From: Lampris incognitus
Taxonomy: Eukaryota; Chordata; Actinopteri; Lampriformes; Lampridae
Length of the DNA stretch: 64,000 nt
Reading direction: 5' to 3'
Assembly: GCF_029633865.1 (NCBI RefSeq)
Contig: NC_079214.1
Span: 22,254,873-22,318,872 of the forward strand
The notes under the pieces are model-generated. The model did not search any database and was not told the origin of the DNA. It saw only the letters and a list, made by a program, of their open reading frames with translations. Each line of letters begins with the position of its first letter. Positions within the stretch are counted from its first letter, which is position 1. The translations under genes were made by a program, and so were the position numbers. This document shows positions 58,552 through 64,000 of the stretch, piece after piece.

Positions 58552-60565
58552 GTTTTTAACAGAAGGTTTGTTAATATAAAGTAAGCCAAATTGTTGGAAC
58601 TGCTGTTGTTGTGGAAATATGACTAGAGAAGCCATCCTTCTGGTTGTCAACATAATTAAATCGTTTCGGAAGACCAATCTGCTTCGGGTAATAAATTGCG
58701 CCATCAATACCCGAATTTGACTTGACAGTCAATTATTTGACACATTGTGCGAATGAGAAGTGGACACAGTTTAGCTGCTATTTTCAATGGTTGGCACGTG
58801 AGGCCAGTCATGCTTGACTTCCCGATGGGCTTCTTGTATGAAAATCACTGGAAACTGGCTAAGGATACTGAGAACCTGAGTGCAATGATTCAGTGCTGGG
58901 AATGCACAAGATAGCGCGCGTGCATGGTTGAACCAAGCCACTCGTGCAGGATGATGACATCAATATTTATACTGTTGGGGATAAATGCTTATTTTGAAAC
59001 TATAAAATGATTTTCAAGGTTGTGATTAAAATGGTTGACTATTAAATTTCTCTAAATGATGACAAGGGCTTGTGATAAGATAAAATGTTTCAGTACTTTT
59101 TTTGTTATAATCGAAGGCAACTCGAAATGAATGGCTGTCAATGGGGAGCTTCTCTCAACTGAGCTTCTCGTGCTGAGAAGCCGACTTCCGCAGGCACACG
59201 GGAGAGGAGGAGCAACGGGGGCTTAAATTGTCATCATCAGTGTCTCAGTTGGTCTATTTTTGAATAGGTGCTTGAGCACATCATGCAACTTAGAGAACTT
59301 ACTAGCTATCATTAATAAATGAAATGATACATCTGAAGCTGACACCTAACATTAATATTCCACACAAAAAAATTGTCTGACTGAATTGAAAATATTGGAC
59401 TGGATCTTTAATAGCTTTGTTATTAAGAGCAGGAATGAATCAAGTATTTCATCTGTCTCTTGTATATTGACTCGTTATTGCCAGCAATGAGACCCACCAT
59501 TGGGTGTGATGCTGACCACAATTTAAGTGGTGGCCGGCTCAGGCATTGTGGAGAGAGGGATAGGCTGCACGTAACCTGTGGTGCTCACAGAGATGGAGCA
59601 GATTGTAAAGGCCCCATCCATATAAACTGTCTTCATTCGACATTTAAAGAGCAACACTCAATTGGGGTGGTTTGACATTGTGAAGAGCTTAAATCAGCAA
59701 AAAAGATCCTGGCATAGGAGCCAGTTTTCAGGGACTTAAGTGTAAGCAATGTCACTCATTGACAAATTTGCCCTGCAGGCAAAGTGCGTAAAGTCAAGGA
59801 GTCCGTTTGTCATGGTTTAAATAGGGAGAATGATAATAATGGATCCGATATGGGCTTTGCTCATAAACAAGACGCTGGTTAATTTACGGGCATGTGGCAG
59901 GTTGACGCGGTGTTTGAGGATTCCGGCTGGGACTCCCAATGGGCCCTGCAGTTTTCTTGATGTTTTGCAGCTGAAAAAAAACATGTACATTCTCCTGTGA
60001 TGGGGACAAAATAGGGAGGTAGGGTTATTGTGAATGAGGGCTTTGGAACACTTGGCCTGTATAACTTGGACCGAACTTAGACTGAATCTGTTTATTTTCT
60101 GAACCAGTTCTCAAAAGATATTTTTTTTACTACAGCAGGTAAACAAGATTTTGTAGCTTATTCCCTTGTTCTTCAGGTTTAGCCTTTTTCATATTCCTCT
60201 GTAAACTCTTGGCAGGGATGTCTTGCACTTCAGTTGAGCGCCGTATACTATTATTTCACTGCAAGTAAAATCACTTTCCAATATCCTTTTAAGATAGCTT
60301 ATACAAGTTATTATTATTATTATTATTATAATAATCATTATTACTACTATTGTGGTGGTAGTAGTGCTAAAAATGTTCAAATGCAATCATATTAAATACT
60401 TGTTATCCAAGGTCACTTTGACTGACTGTCTCTTTCAACACAGACTTCTGAAACATGGACATGACAAGCAGTCTGAATTTTCAATTCATGTCAGAAAATT
60501 TCAACATTTTGCAGAATGTCACAAAATTGCGGCAAGTCCTTTTCAAGCATTGCATGAAAAAAGAT

Positions 60566-60609
<44 letters not shown>

Positions 60610-63600
60610 GTATACCTTCACATACAACACACACTAGGCTGTTAAGACACTTGATCAACTGAGAACCTTCACTCAAATTGGAAACCAATAACAATTTATG
60701 TACTCGAGGCTATATTCAGTTATGCTTTTTTTTATTATTAATTTCTCCAATATCTTAAATGAGCCTCAAATTCTCCAACCCTCAATATTAGCATGAGAAG
60801 AGTGGGTAAGGGAACCTAGGATATCAGTCCTTCCCAGACAAGTTGTCCAAAAGAATTTTAAAAGGGAGAAAAGGGATTTTTTTTGTGGCCGAGGGCAAAC
60901 AGCGTTGAGCCCCTAAATGTAGCTGCAATGACTTCACAGAGAAATTACAATGACAATGGGCCTCCCAAAAATATTCAGCAATTCACAACACTAATCGCTT
61001 TCAGAGGGAACTGCCACTGAACCACAAAGAGTGCCCTGCAGCCACCAAAGACCAAAATAAGGTTCTCAATTACAGCCACTTCTTAATTAATCTCGTTACC
61101 GTAAACTTGGCAATTCCACACTGAGGGGGTATGGGCCTGAGGGGGAGACCAAACAGGGTGAGAAATGGAGGGGGGGGGTGGGAATGCATGAAATAAGGAT
61201 GAATTGGAGACGTGTCCTCAGAAGTTGTTTACTTGTCACTGTAATGTAGGTCACAACCCAGAGGAGCATCAGACTAGGAGCGCCTCAATGGGTTAGATCT
61301 GTCCCTCTTGATATCACCAGATCAATAGAATTTGCCAGCTTTGTGATCTGAGGTTCCTCCATCCTCCATCCCAGACTCCCACCTTCACAATGCATAGACC
61401 CACTGCAGGGAGGGGGATGTGACCAGCGTAGCTGTACACACAGTTTACTTTTGCTGAGTCTGGCATGTTTGTACACATGTTTGGACATAAGTCTTACAGA
61501 ATGCAGCATCGTAATGACTGGTAACTGCTGTGATACTGCCAAAGCTATGCCTGGGGGATGAAGTCGGCTACCACAGATGCTTTCATTACTTCTTTTTTTT
61601 TTTATATGTCTCCTTGAGGAATCAGAAATCTGTGTAGCAGCATGTGGCGAGTGGGGTATGGTCATACATATCTCAAATCAGCCTAATTGGCTCGAGATGG
61701 ATTATAACACGTCTGCACCCCCACAAAGTCACACCAGAGTTTAAAACGTGCTAAAAGCCTAAAAACAGACAGTTTGGTTATAATGTGGTGCAGCTGCGTT
61801 AAAACCTGTCTCGATTCAGCCTAATTGGATGGAGGCAGTTGACTGCACTCGACTCGCCACACAGCATTATTCCAGTGTAATGTTTAGAAATTATGATTCC
61901 CACTCCCAAGTTCATTCACCTCATATTATATCTTTGCGTCACCAGTGGGTTGCTCAAGTATGACAAATTAAGAGCCAAATCTGCTCGGGCTTATTTGTCA
62001 GTGATGACACACCCATTCCGTTTTGTGTTAATTATAATATTGAAGATCAAATATGCCGCATGTTTTTTGCTGGTTGTGTTGCAGAGATCAGAGAAACATT
62101 AGACCAAAAGAAAAAAAAAGAGATGTGGTTTGGAGTTTCAGATATTTAAATGGAATGATAAGTCTTTATTGACAGCATCTCGCAGAGTGGCAGATCGGAT
62201 ATGGAAGAATTTACATTTTATGTGAATATAGAATTTACAGGGCGTCACATTAATTCACCCAAAAAGACAGAATCATTGCTGAAAAGCCATCTGGGGCATT
62301 TATATGAGCAAATAAAATAGCAAAGTTCTCTCTCACCTGTCATGTTCTGAATAAGATGGTTAAAAAGTTGGGATTCAGATTGACATTTCACTCTGTAGGT
62401 TTCACGGTTGGTTTGGGTTTTCTCGTAACTATACAATCTTAGTTATGCAGCTGTTAATGTAAATGAAAACCTTGTTACAAACCCACATTTTCAACAGTCA
62501 TAAGTTTTAAGTTCACCCCTATTCTAGCACCGTCCTCTACTCAAGAGCGTGCAGGGAGAAGGACGCTCATCCCTCTTCAACATCTTTGCAGACAAGGCTG
62601 GAGGCTGCGGGGAGGCACTCATTGAAGGATGTACTATCTATTTTGTCAGTACTGATTCGTGGCGCTGAATTCTCTTTGCTGCATCACTACGACTGCAGTG
62701 AAGCACCGCTCTCTCCACATAAATGCCATGGCTCCTTGCACCCTCACCCTGCCAAGTTTGGTCCAACAAATTAATCATATCTGAAAAAGGGATGGGGAAA
62801 ACAGCACAGATGATAGCCCAAGCTGCATACATTTAGATGTAGTAACCATACAGATGATTCACTTCGCTCATTCAAAGTGCAAGTTAACCAAAAAGTCACA
62901 GCATATACTATGTCATCACATATTTTAGATTATTGATGTAGGCAAACTAATTAATAATCGCTGGAACACTGATGCCTGTACTTCAGGAATCTGGAACACT
63001 TTGTCATTTCACTTCATGCACTTGCGTACATGAAATGAAACGAAATGCCATCTCCCCCAGCCCACAGCAGTACAACACAAACACAAGAACACATCCATAT
63101 CCAAACTAACACATATATCCAAATTAATAAACTTGGTCCATGACCTAAAGAAGTTAGTCAAATTCTCAACAAAGCTTGCAGAATATAGTGTCTGTTAAGG
63201 TTAAAGGGAAAATTCATAGTCATTCAATTTGTTTTTCAACCTTATCTCTGTCTATCTGCAACAGTAATAGCGCTTGAAAAACACCTGCAGCATTCCTGCA
63301 TCTCTGGGATGGCAGTGAAACCGAGTTTTTTTTCTTGCCGCCAAGTGACAAATGACATGTTGCAACGTCAATTGGCAGGGTTTCTAAGGCTGCTTCACAC
63401 TAGAGCTTTTGGTGCAGACCCGAGTCCGTTTGAGCTGTTAGTTTGGTTCGTTTTTGTCGATGTGAGAACTGTTTCCGAACTCAGGTGCGCACCAAGGGAC
63501 CATACGCGAGTCCTCCAGAAAACAGGGGTCTGGGGTACGGTTCACCTGAACACTATTGCAGTTCACGTTTGGTGTGAAAGCTATCTGATCTAAAATCTGG

Positions 63601-63667
63601 AACTAAACGCTATTGATGATGTGTAATTTGTTTGATGGTCATACAATCTTCCAAAACTACTACTTTC
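58552..63667. other. Noncoding, intron-like; possible conserved elements
   Basis: A TTA-repeat near 60309-60328 and a GT array at about 60568-60606. 60900-61200 and 61680-61860 are rich in ttaattaa/taattgg homeodomain-like words. No exon recognised. Confidence 0.4.
60568..60606 (+). repeat. (GT)n microsatellite
   Basis: About 19 GT units. Confidence 0.95.
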
Positions 63668-64000
63668 AGCTGCTCCCGTTAGGGGTCGCCACAGCGGATC
63701 ATCCATTTCCATCTCTTCCTGTCCTCTGCATCTTCCTCTGTCACACCAACCACCCGCATGTCCTCCCTCACCACATCCATAAGCCTCCTCTTTGGCCTTC
63801 CTCTTTTCCTCTTCCCTGGCAGCTCCATATTCAGCATCCTTCTCCCAATATACCCAGCATCTCTCCTCCACACATGTCCAAGCCATCTTAGTCATGCCTT
63901 TCTGGCTTTGTCTCCAAACTGTCCAACCTGAGCTGCTCCTCTAATATTACTCGTTCCTAATCCTGTCCTTCTTTGTCACGCCCAATGAAACTTTTAGCAT
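63668..64000 (-). pseudogene. C-terminal tail of a non-LTR retrotransposon reverse transcriptase
   Basis: On the minus strand the frame 63873-63679 reads IGRRMLNMELPGKRKRGRPK, then MDVVREDMRVVGV and WMIRCGDP, followed by a stop. This is the C-terminal end of a LINE ORF2-type protein common in fish (RTE- or L2-like; clade uncertain). The upstream part runs past the right window edge in a broken frame. Confidence 0.75.

Overview
This is a transposon-dense stretch of a vertebrate genome, almost certainly a ray-finned fish. The evidence is teleost-type repeats throughout: a Tc1-type element, BEL/Pao and Ty3/gypsy retrotransposons including a chromodomain type, tRNA-headed SINEs, hAT-type MITEs, a non-LTR reverse transcriptase tail, and long GT and GA microsatellites. 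There is no prokaryotic gene organisation. The only candidate host protein exon I can name is a short tetraspanin-type first coding exon near 54.06 kb.

Layout. 3-3695: the 3' part of a very long intronless ORF with FEN1/PIN-like acidic motifs and a Cys-rich tail, open at the left window edge. 7.42-23.94 kb: one old Tc1-type element pulled apart by successive insertions. These are a 0.5 kb retroposed fragment, a 10.4 kb block, and a young gypsy copy with intact gag-pol (19309-23781, 5-bp target duplication, LTRs differing at 2 of 200 sites). The 10.4 kb block holds a MITE, SINEs, a broken gypsy copy (14214-18546) and a miniature LTR element. The two gypsy copies face away from each other with about 760 bp between them. 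24.3-24.5 kb: GA-rich sequence ending in a splice-donor-like site, possibly a 5' exon. 25-34 kb: mostly noncoding, with microsatellites, a SINE and a probable 1.4 kb non-autonomous DNA transposon.

34.70-43.18 kb: a degenerate BEL/Pao element carrying four later insertions, three with hAT-style 8-bp duplications. 43.37-48.40 kb: a three-level nest (SINE, split by a second SINE, split by a chromovirus-type gypsy element). The chromovirus has lost its nucleocapsid and protease region, and its primer-binding site is complementary to a site inside its own LTR, which suggests self-primed reverse transcription. 48.4-64 kb: mainly intron-like noncoding DNA with SINEs, two MITEs, GA/GT arrays, the tetraspanin exon and, at the right edge, a LINE tail.

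The genes do not form a pathway. The useful reading is a relative insertion history, recoverable from target-site duplications, around what may be the long 5' region of a tetraspanin gene. All repeat assignments come from reading motifs, ends and duplications by eye; no database search was possible.
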